A stretch of 64,000 nucleotides of DNA from Tamarix chinensis. Its lineage: Eukaryota > Streptophyta > Magnoliopsida > Caryophyllales > Tamaricaceae. Location: the NCBI GenBank assembly GCA_030549775.1, contig CM060174.1:92706132-92770131 (forward strand), in the 5' to 3' direction. A program made the translations under genes and the position numbers. Shown here one piece after another: positions 35,100 through 46,701 of this stretch. The notes under the pieces were generated by a model that saw only the letters and a list, made by a program, of their open reading frames with translations, was not told the DNA's origin and ran no database searches. Numbering within the stretch: the first letter of the stretch is position 1; each line of letters opens with the position of its first letter.

Positions 35100-36388
35100 A
35101 ATCACGAATCTATAACTCCACATATTATATCAATCCAACATGCCTTAATAAGGGTCTTAATATCAATATGATCACAACTATACAAACTAGCACAAAATAT
35201 CAATCATGAAGATTCCACAATCAAGCTAATGTTTATTGCCAACACAAAGTAAACCAACATGGTGTATGTTGTTGACGCCAAACATTCCAACATAATTACA
35301 TAAAAACCCCAACTCTTATCAATCTAACCTAATCCAATTATTCTAGAGGTACCAAGGTGGCTTTTTAATCCAATTTAACAAATCAAGTATATTGACATCT
35401 TGAATAGGGTATAATCCATTATCCAAGCTATGACTACTATGAATGAATCATCAAACTAATAAATCAAACCACTGACTTCTTTACATCATATCAAAGAAGC
35501 CACATGGCATTGAGATGTGTGTACAAATCAAACCACTAATTTGCTGACACCGCGTTAAAGAAGTTATATAACCCAAGTCGTGTATATAGAACCTAAGACA
35601 CGTATACACAACCTCAACACTCAAGTATTTAACATGTACCCCTATAAGGTTTGAAAGTATTTATGAGAATAAATTAGACTTTTGACCTACATGTCCGACT
35701 ATGTGCTCAATGGTTTGTTGAGGCACAAGATTTATTTCCAAATTAAAGGCTTTCACTTTAATTAATCAATGTCTTACTCAATATCGATATCATTATAGCA
35801 AAAAAATAATGATCCACAACAACAATGCATCAAATCAAATCAAATAACCCCCAGGGGTCACTACAACAAATCAAACGCCAATCTAATCCATGGACTACAA
35901 GGGTTATAACTGATCAAATCTATTTATGCCTAGGGTTAGACATCGTGCCTTAGCCCGAACTAATTATACAATTCCAATTAATTCAATCCTTTCAATCAAT
36001 TATTCCTAAATTATTACAAGGCCAACATTTAAGTTAACTATCAAGGGTGGAAGTCAAATGTCAACTCTAAAGTTAACTAGAATTTAACTAAGGCAAACTT
36101 AGTCTAATTATTTGTGCCTAGGCATACTCAAGTCACGGATGACAAAAATATATTTAAAACCCTAATTATCTCAATCTTATCCATTAATACCAAAATTTAT
36201 TATAATTAACCATTCTCATGAAAAGGCTAAAATAAATTAAAAGTATGACACTTTAGCATGACAATGGATTATAAGAGATGACAAATGATTATTGTATCAC
36301 TACACATGAATTAAGTATAGAAGACATATAAATCCTAAAAATGCATATCTAACGCTTCATTTATTTCATTCTTAATATACATAGTAAT
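35100..36388 (-). mobile_element. Gypsy-family LTR fragment, antisense (probable)
   Basis: The AT-rich sequence here resembles the antisense LTR at 58-60 kb (for example CACATGAATTAAGTATA at about 36302 against CACATAATTAAGTATAT at about 59199, each followed by ATATCTAAC). The left border and a target duplication were not found. It is cut at 36388 by a plus-strand LTR-like start. Confidence 0.35.
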
Positions 36389-36781
36389 TGTAATACCGTA
36401 AATTTAAACTAACCTTGACCTTGGGTAATCAGAATTTTTAATCTCACCCTAATTGTTTAATTCTAATTTTAATCTAACTTTAACCATAATCCTAAACTTA
36501 TTCATCATTTTCCCTTATATTTACTTTCCTTTTTTTTCCTCTCTTTTCTTCTTCTCATTCCCCTATCATTCTTCTTCTGTGCATGATTTTATCCTCCCCC
36601 AACCAAATCCCTTATGTTTAGCCTCTAACCTCATCGTACCTAGGTCTAATTTCATCATCACCATTATCGCATCCCTCAACTAGTGGATCTGTCGCAGCAA
36701 AATCCCTCGATATGTGCCTCCACCCTCTACCCACTCACACAATTTGCACACCACCCCTAACCATAGATACCCATCCTCTCA

Positions 36782-36819
<38 letters not shown>

Positions 36820-36835
36820 TAGTATTGAGGTATCA
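36389..36835 (+). mobile_element. Gypsy-family LTR 5' fragment, plus strand
   Basis: Starts TGTAATACCGTAAATTT. It continues with CCTAA-type repeats and a CT-rich block (36510-36780), the same layout as the LTR-like starts at 60441 and 16425. It ends at or near the (GT)n tract; the 3' terminus and second target-site copy were not found. Probably a truncated LTR in the antisense fragment. Confidence 0.45.
36785..36818. repeat. (TG)n dinucleotide microsatellite
   Basis: About 17 uninterrupted TG units at the end of the LTR-like CT-rich block. A length-variable simple repeat. Confidence 0.92.
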
Positions 36836-36999
36836 ATGATCCTAACACTTATTTCATAATTATTTTGGTATGTCTCGCTCTCTATTATTTTCAATCTTTG
36901 TTAACTTAAATGTTTGATTATATATCAAATTTATACTATGATATATTTACTGAAATCCACCTATCACTTTTTATTTAACCTTATATCCTGTTCCCCTCT

Positions 37000-37790
37000 T
37001 AGTATCAAAGCTAAGTTGTCTTCTTTTTGTTTATAGTAGTAACTATTAAGTATTAGATATCTATAATGCACGTGTCTAGTTATGGTTGGTATAGTCTTGG
37101 ACATTAGTCAGCCTATTTCATACAGTGTTTGGGGATGGTCCCATACAAGGGAGTGCTAATTTATGGTTAAGTATTAGGTTTGATAATGATTGAAGGTTTA
37201 ATATTATGACCTCAATAATTATAAGAATATTTATCTCGGTAGGAACACGAGAACAATTAATTCAAATGAAACTTTAACTATCCCAATAAAATAGAGACTA
37301 TAATGAGTGGACTCTCCTTGAAACTTTATATGATGATATATATGAGATGGGAACAATTGACTTTAAAATGGCTTACTCAATTAAGAATCATGAAAAAACT
37401 ATTTCTATGCATAATAATTTTGAAGAAATCTAATGTTTATCAACTATGGCCTTGGACAAATATAAGAAAAAGAAATTCAATTATATCCACTTTAGACTAA
37501 TGCAAATAGTAGTCAAGCCTTTAATAGGGTCAATAATTAATATGTTGGTAAAACATTATTAACATATAAGGATTTGATGATATCATTAATTCAATAAAAT
37601 ATATGAAATGATCCTATATTCTTTAATGTAATTTCAAAGGTTGTTATAAACTTGCATGATCCAGATATAATAAGAACACCAGTCTTAAATATTCATGATA
37701 TTGAAATTAAATTTATTGAAAGTAGAAGAAGCATAACCTTAATATCTAGTATCTATTTTAGATTTTACTCAATTTAATCCATGTTGTCTA
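37000..37790 (+). pseudogene. Endogenous pararetrovirus-like remnant (Caulimoviridae movement-protein region)
   Basis: Plus-strand frames between about 37315 and 37790 resemble, in order, the 30K-type movement-protein region at the start of a Caulimoviridae polyprotein: a conserved segment before the core (about 37365-37420), a core segment with the xKPL block (about 37465-37530), and a distal segment with the LHD-type block (about 37600-37680). The frame changes once near 37540 and there are in-frame stops near 37432, 37596 and 37605, so it cannot make the protein. At 37000-37011 a sequence matches the initiator-Met tRNA complement at 10 of 12 positions; in these viruses that site lies upstream of the first reading frame. 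No coat, protease or RT domain follows. Similarity was judged by eye, so this is moderate confidence. Confidence 0.5.
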
Positions 37791-37830
37791 ATCAAAACAC
37801 CAATTGGAGAGATAACAGTATTAAAGGTTG

Positions 37831-38329
37831 ATGTTCAATGATCAACCACTTAGTCTTTTTCCACCTCCTTGGATGACTAAGTCAGCCTTTAATTCAAGAA
37901 CTCACTCTTGAATAAGAGAACTTTGCGTAACACAAAGCCTTAGGCACTCACAAGGAAACACACACGAGAGTTTGAGAGAATGAAAGCTTTATTAAGAGAG
38001 TTGTTGAGAGATTCCAAGTTGTGGATGGGGAAAATGAGATCCCTCACCCCTATTTATAGTTGAGGTCTCCTCTTCCCTCCATCCCAAGGAACATTCTAGA
38101 GTGGGCTAGATTACGTTCTCTCTATAATGCTCCATTTAGAACACACTAGGCTGCTTTAGAGAGTTCCATACAAGTGTGTACAAAAGATGATGGTTCTAGA
38201 GACATCCCCCTCTAGAACCATCTATACAATGGTAGAAGCCTCCTACATATTCTACAAATATCTACACATATCCACATTATTCTAGAATATTCCGCAAAAA
38301 TAAGGGTGCTCAAAGCGGGTCGTGACAAT
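37831..38329 (-). mobile_element. LTR of a retrotransposon, minus strand, with TATA box
   Basis: Read on the minus strand it begins TGTCACGACCCGC at 38329. At about 38053 it has a good TATA box (AACTATAAATAGGGG) at the position expected for an LTR promoter. Repeated TCTAGAA-type motifs lie upstream of the TATA box. The other end (about 37831) is approximate and no target duplication was found, so it may be a truncated or solo LTR. Confidence 0.5.
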
Positions 38330-41285
38330 AAGCTCATAATTTTTTTGAACAATTCAATCTTAACTATCCAACAACACTAATGTTTTAAACGCAAGGAAAT
38401 TCTTTTTATCAGAGCCATTGATTTGCATGGAAGGTATTTTCACACTCCTATGAGAAATATATTTTCTCATCAATACCTCATGGATATGGAGTAGATTTCT
38501 AATTTAATAGGTTCTTAATTTATATGTGGGGTGGAGTAGGGGGGAGATCAAAAGTATATTGATGCATATGCCAATACAAATTGGGTCAAGTTAGGAAGGT
38601 TGTTATCAATGGGGATAACTAAATAAGAAAACAGAGAAGATGGTGAAGAAAATGGGTTGAATATGATCTTTGGTACCTCATTAGATCATATACTAACAAG
38701 AACCACCTAAGGTTTCAACACTTAGGATAAATCTTGTGAGATTTTAGGATTCAAACTTCAAGCTCATGCACTAGAGTTGAAGGTGATTGATTTCTGTTGA
38801 GAGAAATAAGATAGCCAAATTCTGAGTTGTTTTCATCCAAGTGTGAGCCCAACACTTATAGGAGAGTGTTGGGTCTCATTTAGTTGTAATACAACTCAAC
38901 AAAAAAAAAGGACTGGTTTGGTTAACTAATCAAACTAGTTAGTTGTCAAAGAGACTAACTTTAACTAGTTTAATCCTAACCAAAACTAAAGTTGACTTTG
39001 TTCTAGCTGAAACAAAGAAATCAGAATTGTTTGGGACCTTCCCAATGTCTTACATCTGACTTGGGAGGCTCCTTACAAGTTGATAAGCTAGGCTAAGCTA
39101 AAAACATCATTAAAAGCAAAACGTAAAAGTAGCTTTTATGCTAAAGACTAAAAACATTATTAAAAGCATAAAGCATAAAGTAACTTTTCTGCTGCAAGCC
39201 TAAAATGCCATCATAGCCTAAGCATAGGTTTCTTTTCTTCCAAAAAAGGCCTGCCCCCTATGATAATTATAGCTGTTGCTGCTGCTAGTGCCCACATTTT
39301 CCCAGAAAAGTGCTGTTGGGGCTGCTATTGTGGGAGTTGAACTGTAGCCTATCCTTGGCTGGGTAGTGAGCCATTTAAGCCAAAAAAATGAGCCACTAAG
39401 GTGCAAAAGGTGGTGGCTGGATTGAAGTTTTGCATGGCTTTCATGGCTCGGGGTTTAGTTAAACTAATTAGTCCAAGTGAGGAGGTTTTTATGTCCCCCT
39501 AACTTAGAGAAATTAACAACTAAATTAATATCTTGGATAATGGATGCTCCTGCATCATAGATGAACTCTCTGCCATGACGACAATCTTCTAATTTTTTTT
39601 CTTTTGTTCCATGTGTTTTTGTGGCGAATGTCTCTCCTTTCTTTGTGCATGTACATGGTGTATAGGCTAACTATCAAAAATTCACAAAAAAGGTGGAGGA
39701 GCGTATATTTTTTTTCTCGCTCTTTATCTTTTATTCTTATGCGTATACTATCTTTTTCTTTTATTTTATTTGTTACTAATTTGATTTCATAGTCGTTGCA
39801 GCTGTTGGCCCATATAAACTGACGTTGCTAATCTTGTAAGTTGTAACTGAAGAAGAAAAACAAGAATAGTAACTAACTCATTAATTTACGTCTCACAAAC
39901 TTTTATTATGTAAAGTACTTTCAGCTATAAGTTTAATCTCAATTTTTTTTACCATGATTTGTTTTGATTTAGGAAAAATCTCCAAAAATAAAAGTTGTAG
40001 ATCTCATTATCGTATTTCTATCACATTTTTAATCACCTAAATATGAGTTCATATGAAAAAGTTACGGTTAAAATATGAGATACTGTCAATGTTGTTGCGA
40101 ATTTATCATTCATTCGGTTTTAAAACAAAATAATTGAAATTATTATCATTTAAGCACATAATTATAAATAATATAAATGACTCAAATATTACTTATATAA
40201 ATGGCTACAAACTTAAATTAAGATGGTATAAAATAGATAAAATACGTATTCATCAAACTACTATACCCAAAACTTATAATGATTAACAAACCAAATTGAA
40301 TTGAAGATAAATCATTAGCATAATAAACATATCCAAACAAAAGTATGGATTATGATGATGATCGGATGCATCAAATTATCGATGACATTGAATGACACAA
40401 TATTAACAATTAAACAATGTCAGCTTATGATGTGACTACTCAACTCACATAAAAGGTAGAAGCTTTTTAAAGATATCATTGATATAAACTCAATCATTGG
40501 TGTATATTGTTCAATCACAAAAAAATTATTTAATCTTACTTATTAGGCCAACTATCTTACAAATAGGCTGCGTATTAAAGGGATAATAGTTACCAACAAA
40601 TTATACACTCCGACATGAGTTGTCATGTAATGTAACTAATTCTATTAGTAGGGTACATATTCTCTTATGAAGAAACTTAAGAAAACAAGACAATATTATT
40701 ACAAACTTTCAAAACACTACTGTGGAAGAATACAAATTTCATACCAAAAGGCCAAACAAGTATAATAAATAAGACTTTCATTACTAGAGTCACTATTCAT
40801 GATAATTTACTATAACTATTAATATTTTTAATTTATTTTTTACGATAAAATATTATATTTCAGAATTTCCTCCTTTTTTTTTACTATATTTAAATCTGTA
40901 TACGTTTTTATCCATTAACGTATATAAGAGCATGCTACTATAAGACTAATGACATAATTCATTAGTGAGAGTATTGAGTGATCATTTTCTTTAGATAACT
41001 TATTTACTGAGATAATTCGAACATTATATTATAAAATAATAATTTCACTTAAATTTAAATATTATGACATCTCTACACTTCACACTTAATTTAAACTTAT
41101 TTAGATAAGCCGTGTTCTCTATAAATTTTAATATTTAACTGTACTAAATTTATATTTTGATCTATTATTCACATAGTATACCCATACAAACACACACATT
41201 TATATATATATATACATATAACACATATATATTAGGTTTAATTATCTAATTACCCTTATACGTTGTTCTGTATTCCCATTCTAGG
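38330..41285. other. Gene-free stretch
   Basis: No gene recognised. It includes a short inverted repeat near 38842-38876 (CCCAACACT...AGTGTTGGG), the tandem duplication at 39098-39191 and a (TA)n stretch at about 41203-41216. The minus-strand frame at 39218-39406 is Ser/Thr/Ala-rich and may be a retrotransposon gag tail, but no diagnostic motif is visible. Confidence 0.45.
39098..39191. repeat. Tandem duplication, about 45-50 bp unit
   Basis: CTAAAAACATCATTAAAAGC at 39098 recurs as CTAAAAACATTATTAAAAGC at 39148. Each copy is followed by a related AAAGTA-CTTTT-TG tail. Two imperfect units only; no known function. Confidence 0.75.
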
Positions 41286-41700
41286 TTCCTATTCCTAAGA
41301 GCCCAGCCCCCGACCTAAATCGCGTCTGTCCACCCCCAATCGTCTTCCTTCGATCTTGACACTTGACAGTTCGGCGGACGCCGAACCCCAACTCCAGTCG
41401 GCGACAGACGAGGCACGGCGCATCCAGGCGGCAGAGGCGAGAGAACCTTTTTGGTCCATTCGTTGTGCAACTCCTGTCCCTGGAATACCTTGCGCCCCCG
41501 TTCGCGTCGATTTCTTCAGATCTGAAGCTTCACCACTGCCAGTCGGCCGCTGCAACAGTCGTAGGTCGAAGGCTGCTCTTCCTTCCAGTTTCCCTTCTTT
41601 ATGCGGTGCTGCCAACTGAGCTTTTCTTGTGTCCGTCGAACTGCAGCAACGTTTGGGGTTGGAGATAGAACAATTAAAGGCCGAGCTTCAACAGTTGGAT
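41286..41700 (+). other. Isolated GC-rich island, possible first exon or inserted segment
   Basis: About 400 bp with much higher GC and CpG content than its surroundings, preceded by a TATATATA-rich stretch. Overlapping frames are open on both strands (87-106 codons) because of composition; none matches a family I know. At its right end one frame reads VELQQRLGLEIEQLKAEL then QQLDD and a stop (41635-41707), a heptad-like Leu pattern, but it has no ATG and is closed upstream by a stop at 41617. A possible donor (AAG|GTTTGT) follows near 41720. It may be the 5' exon of an unannotated transcript or a piece of a mobile element. Confidence 0.35.
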
Positions 41701-42890
41701 GATTGATTGATTTATATATAAGGTTTGTTTCTTATGTTTTTGATTTCCTTTTTCCTTTAGGATTTGTGAACATCTGTTTAATGCCATAGATAATCGTTGT
41801 TTTGACAGTTTGTTGCTCTCCTGACATGCTGGTGGATCAGTGATGAATTAGTGTAGTTTAATTAGTCAAGTGTTCTGGATTGTTGTGAATTGCTAGTCTG
41901 AATTTGCAAGGTCTGTAGAAATAGTTGGGCAATAAATTGAAAAAGAAGATTGGATTTTCCCTTGGTAACTCCACTGAAACACAGGGATCGTATCAGATGT
42001 TGGGTACCAGGGATCGTGGTGGGGGAATAGATTGGGGATCAGGCTGAGTATGGGGATTTGATGCCCACAGGTTGGGGATTCCCGATAAGAAATTACTGGG
42101 GATTGGTGCGGGTTGGGGCTGGTCTGGGGATTAATTATCTGGTGTGGGTATGGGGCCAGCCCCATGGCCATCCCTATGTGATATGTTTCCGGTTTGTCTA
42201 TGCAGAATAAAACAGTACAAGCTCCACTGATATTTACATGTTCAACATCCGCTAGTTCACATCCATGTGTATCTAGTTTAAATCTTAGAAACCACTATGA
42301 TATAAAAGAGTTGTAGTTTAGCAATGAAACCTAATTCTAAACTTGGGGTCAGCCTTATACATTTTGGTGTTGTAGGCTGATATGTTAAATGAGGCCTTTG
42401 TAATTTGCCCAATATTCATAGAACATGTAAAGGATCTGTTTGGTAAATCAATATATAATCTGAATATGATATGAAGTGATGTATATTAACATTTTAGTTA
42501 GTTACTGTAGTATGAACTAATTTATTTGAAGTTACGTTATAATAAATTATGATAAATTAAGAATGGTTTTGAACAATTATAAAAAGTAATATTTTACATC
42601 ATAGGAAAATAATGAATAAGATGGTTTGCCAAGCACACCCAAATACTTAATGGAAGTCTTAAGAACACTAGTTCCCATAAAATATTATAACAAATATCAC
42701 AATACTTTCTTCATTTTTAGTTAATTATCTAAATAGAATTAGAAAGGCAGTATATTATCCATATTGAAATACTTAAGTGAAAGTAAATTAAAATATACTG
42801 ACATTTATTTGAATTTATTAAATTATAAAATATCCATAAAATAATTGGTCAAATATTAGAGTATTTAAATGGAAATTATCATTTGTAGGA
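41700..42890. other. Gene-free stretch with G-rich repeat block
   Basis: Between about 41985 and 42175 the plus strand carries many GGGGAT/GGGG units and ends GGGGCCAGCCCCATGGCCATCCCTA. The reverse, TAGGGATGGCCATGGGGC, resembles hAT-type terminal sequence common in plants. No partner terminus or target duplication was found. The rest has no recognisable feature. Confidence 0.4.
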
Positions 42891-42903
42891 GTTAAAAAAA
42901 CAT

Positions 42904-42980
42904 GGGTTGCAGCAGGAAGGATTCCAACGCTAGCAAAACACCAAGACTTATTGCACTTTACCACTCAGCTACAACGATGC
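42904..42980 (-). tRNA. tRNA-like sequence (tRNA pseudogene or SINE head)
   Basis: On the minus strand there is an A-box-like TAGCTGAGTGG near its start. A B-box-like CGTTGGAATCC (9 of 11 to GGTTCGAATCC) follows at the spacing seen in tRNA genes, and a run of seven T starts about three bases after the end, as in a Pol III terminator. The length is 77 bp. The acceptor and T stems do not pair well, so I do not think it makes a working tRNA. By eye the 3' half is closest to an organellar tRNA-Gln type; identity is uncertain. Confidence 0.35.
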
Positions 42981-44399
42981 ATTGATTCATTCATATTTAT
43001 ATTCTCTCCACTGCACAATATATGCCACTTATGAATTTCATGGGCAAACTTCAATTTTTTTTTTCAGAATATAATCAATAATGATATAAAAATATAATTG
43101 TTATACTCATATTTAAAAGTATTTTTATACTATTTTTTATAAAATATATATCAATATGTAGAAAAAAAATATTAAAGGAAAAACTTCGTATTCAAAATCG
43201 TGAGTAACTTATATTGTGAAACAAATAGAGTAATTAATAGTATATATGAACTCCAATGAGACCCTTATCTTTTTTGACAGACTGAGGCCTAGTTTGTCTA
43301 GATCAAAGGTTATAGTTATTTAAACACAAGTAACACCACAACTAATTATAGCTGTGCCTCTAAAAATATAAGACTGGTTTTGTTTGTGAACTCGAGTATA
43401 GAATTCCTTTTTATTCTAATGAGTATTTTAATATAGACAAACAAAAAATAAAAGATAAATACAATGGATGTATCACTCAATACTTAATGCATAGGATTCA
43501 TGAGTTACTTCTTATATCGTGTTGAAAAAGAACTAACTAGTGTAAATAGTGAATGCTTAAAAGTGTGTTCGTGTATTCTACAGTAAATTAACCGTATCTG
43601 TGATGCAAACACCTTAATTAAGCATACTTGTGAGTTAACAATGTTATGTGCTGTTTGAGTGATTGCTTAGACGCATAATTTTAAAAATTAGAAGTGAACC
43701 ATTACCATAATTGGTTTTGGTTTATTGATCAGATTAGTGGTTTGTACTAGTATGATGAGTGGTAAATATTAGGTTCAAAATGTGAAATATGTAAAAAATT
43801 AAACTATATACAAATTTGATTGGCTCTTGACCGGTTTTTTTGGCAGGTTTTGACCAGTTCATTGGTTCTCCCTGGTCCGACCAGTTATATGACCTTTTTG
43901 CCGATCCTAGGATCCCAAGGACTGATATTCTAATACATGGAATTTAGCTGGTGATAATCAGTTTACCCGTTCATTGGTTAAACCAGATGGTCCAGTTTAG
44001 TTTTTAAAACTATGCGTAGAAGTGGTTTTGTGTATTCTTTTGCTCAGTTCACACTCTTTTGTGTATATGTCTAGGATAAAAGAAATGACGATAATAAAAA
44101 TAAGCTTAAATTTTTTTGCAAATATGTAGTTTAAAAAAGATTTCTAAACCTTATTGAAATTACCATTAAAATAGATCTTTGGGTCTGATCATACATCTGC
44201 TTGTTGATTTTTCAGAAGGCCTGACAGATCCATAATTAGACGAGCCAAAATATTTCCAAAAGTTGCAGGAGATTACTTGGTAAAACAAAATAACCAGAGT
44301 ATATTTGGAAAATTCATATATTAGGTTCACTATATAAGTTTTATGTCAATCCAGGATTCCAGGTATATGATAATTGTCTATACAAGTTATGCCACTTGG

Positions 44400-44570
44400 A
44401 ATACAGAATATATGGGTCGACTGGTATGTTGGAAAAAGAGTTTTAGAATTAAAGAGTGAGAATAGGAATAAAAATTGAAGGGTGAAAATTATTTATTTAT
44501 TCCCACTATCATATTAAGTAGTGAGAATGGGAATGAGAATTGAGGATTGAGATCCTTAGAGAAGTGTGAA
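44400..44570. repeat. Decayed MITE-like fragment
   Basis: Carries GAGAATAGGAATAAAAATTG and AGTGAGAATGGGAATGAGAATTG, motifs also found in the AT-rich segment at 31140-31460. It may be a remnant of the same non-autonomous DNA transposon family. Borders are unclear. Confidence 0.3.
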
Positions 44571-44579
44571 TCTTCCATG

Positions 44580-45525
44580 GGTAAACACATTGTGTGATAG
44601 GATGCCATTCTAGCAGCAAGGTCCTTGTCTATTGCAACTGGTATAAAGTGGAGGTACCACAAAGACATTGAGCAAAAGCACCCAAGAATCCATCAATGTC
44701 TGTGATAAATGGCCACACAATGCTGTAATAATTTCCATTGCACCTGGTCCATATTTCAGTTGTATTAAATCTGTTAGGATTTTTTAAGCCACAGTCTATA
44801 AATACTGTTCACAGCAAATTCGAGCAATTGCTTTGCCCTTCCAGCTTTGCATGTTAGTCTTGACTTGCCCGTGAGAGGTATCAGCATCTTCACTTCATAT
44901 GGATCATTAGTTGTAGAGTATATGAGAAACCTAAAGTGTATGTCTCAACCAGTCCTCTCAGCAACAATTATTAAGTGTGCATCTCGTCAATGGTTTTCAT
45001 TGAGCAGGTGATGATCACACACTAAAAGATTGTCAGTAGCATGTGCATTTAGCCCATTCTCCCCATGTAATTTGTGCAGCAAAATAACAATAAATTTTGA
45101 CCAATAATTCATCATTTTCATTGCCTGTGTCATAACTCTCTTTTTGTTAATATTGAGAACACCCACCACTGGAAGCTGCAGCTGGTATAATTGGCCCTCT
45201 ACCATGACCTTATCAATCATTTCCTTAGAGTGCCGTGACCTAGAATGCTATATCTGGCTTACGTCAAACCATTGCTGTAGAAATTGGTTTGCACCTGCTA
45301 CAGTCAGAGATCAGAAAAGAAGTGGAATGGCTTCCTCTCTAATTTTGCAAATTAGTCGCAAGTCACCCAGGAGAAATTCCAACATCTCAGCTTGATTCCT
45401 CTGTGGACCCGGATTGAATGGATGTCGGCACACCATTGTTCGTTGCTTGGCCACCTTCTCAGCAAGCCCTGAGGCAATTGCTTGTTTGCAGGGGTTAATT
45501 TGAATGCTCCATACCCCAAGTAATA
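44580..45525 (-). pseudogene. Broken coding-like region of unknown family
   Basis: Less AT-rich than its surroundings. On the minus strand, 45330-45520 has an open frame with a protein-like composition, including NPCKQAIASGLAEKVAKQR and NQAEMLEFLLGDLRLICKI. A second piece is the 77-codon frame at 44987-45220. A third, near 44800-44930, contains DPYEVKMLIPLTGKSRL. Stops and frame changes separate them, and I could not splice them into one frame. I do not recognise the family; pseudogene, retrotransposed gene fragment or unrecognised transposon are all possible. Confidence 0.35.
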
Positions 45526-45593
45526 TGCTATCTAGCTTGACTTTTTATGATTTGACACACTTGCCACACCCATGATTGTATATTTAACTCTAA

Positions 45594-45832
45594 GGACTTG
45601 TTTGGTATGGAAGTAATAAGGATGGAAAAAATTCCCCCTTATTTTGTATCTTTTATATTAAATATTTAATAATAATAAATATATTTTAATAAAATACCTA
45701 TTTTAGATCAAATTAAGATCTAAAATGGGTATTTATTAGAACAAAAATATTTAATTTTAACTAGATTATATAAGATATATAAAATATAGGGGTAATTTTT
45801 CCACCCCTATTACTCCCTAACCAAACGAGCAC
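45594..45832. mobile_element. Tourist-like MITE (copy 2, 239 bp)
   Basis: Has the same layout and length as copy 1: the left end is GGACTTGTTTGGTATGG, the reversed right end is GTGCTCGTTTGGTTAGG, the inside is AT-rich, and TAA stands outside both ends (45591-45593 and 45833-45835). The inner parts of the two copies are alike (both hold AATGGGTATTT and related segments), so they belong to one family. Confidence 0.82.
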
Positions 45833-46701
45833 TAAGTGGTAGTTTATTCATCTATTAATTATAACAATATTGCTATATTTATTATTCACTCCGTATAAAA
45901 AAGAAGTGATTTTAACAATTTACACACTTTTTTAAGAATTAAGTAATGGAATCCTGAAGTTCTGCTTACAGCCTTACACCCTTCATTGAAATATAACAAA
46001 TCATTTAATACATAGATAATAAAAGAAAAAGATGCGGATAAAGAAGGTTTTGACTTTTCTAAAGTGACTTTCTTGTTGATACAAAAATTTGGTGATTGAA
46101 TGACTTGCTTTTTGATATTGAGTGAGTATTTTACTTATATAATAGTACCTTTAAGATATTTTTTAGGGTGCACTCATGTTGTCTGAATTATTATATCAAG
46201 ATGTTTATAAAATCATATTCATATGTAGTATACTTAAACTATGTATTTGTTATATTCACTATGATGTTTAGATATATCAATGCGTTAGCACTAATGTCAT
46301 ATTGTGTATTTTCTAAAGTTTTAATGTTTATTCTATATTCAAATTGACCCAATTTGTACAAAATTAATATTGTAAGCTTATCTTGATAGATAACAAAGTG
46401 ATCTAAACTAGAATTTTCTCTTATAGTTTTAGGATTATGGATAAATATTTAATTTGTTATACAAAATTGTAAATGCATGTTGTTTGATATTATTAAGTAT
46501 TTTTTTTTAGTATTTAACTATAGCTTTTAGAACTAAGCTTATAATTTTTCATTTTAATGGTACCATGATATATAAAATATCAGCTTGAAATTTCAACTGA
46601 CCTTTGCCTAACGCCACCCATAGGCCATAGGTACCAACACAGCCAATAGAAAGGCAATTCTTTCTCTTTCTTGCTCAAATCGGGAAAACAAAACCACCAC
46701 C

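Noticed and set aside
41295..41668. ORFs of 87-106 codons on both strands
   Set aside because: Open in several frames because of the GC-rich island; no family motif. Reported as an island, not as genes.
41985..42130. G-quadruplex-forming region
   Set aside because: There are several GGGG runs, but most loops are long (8 bases or more), so stability is doubtful; listed only as a G-rich block.
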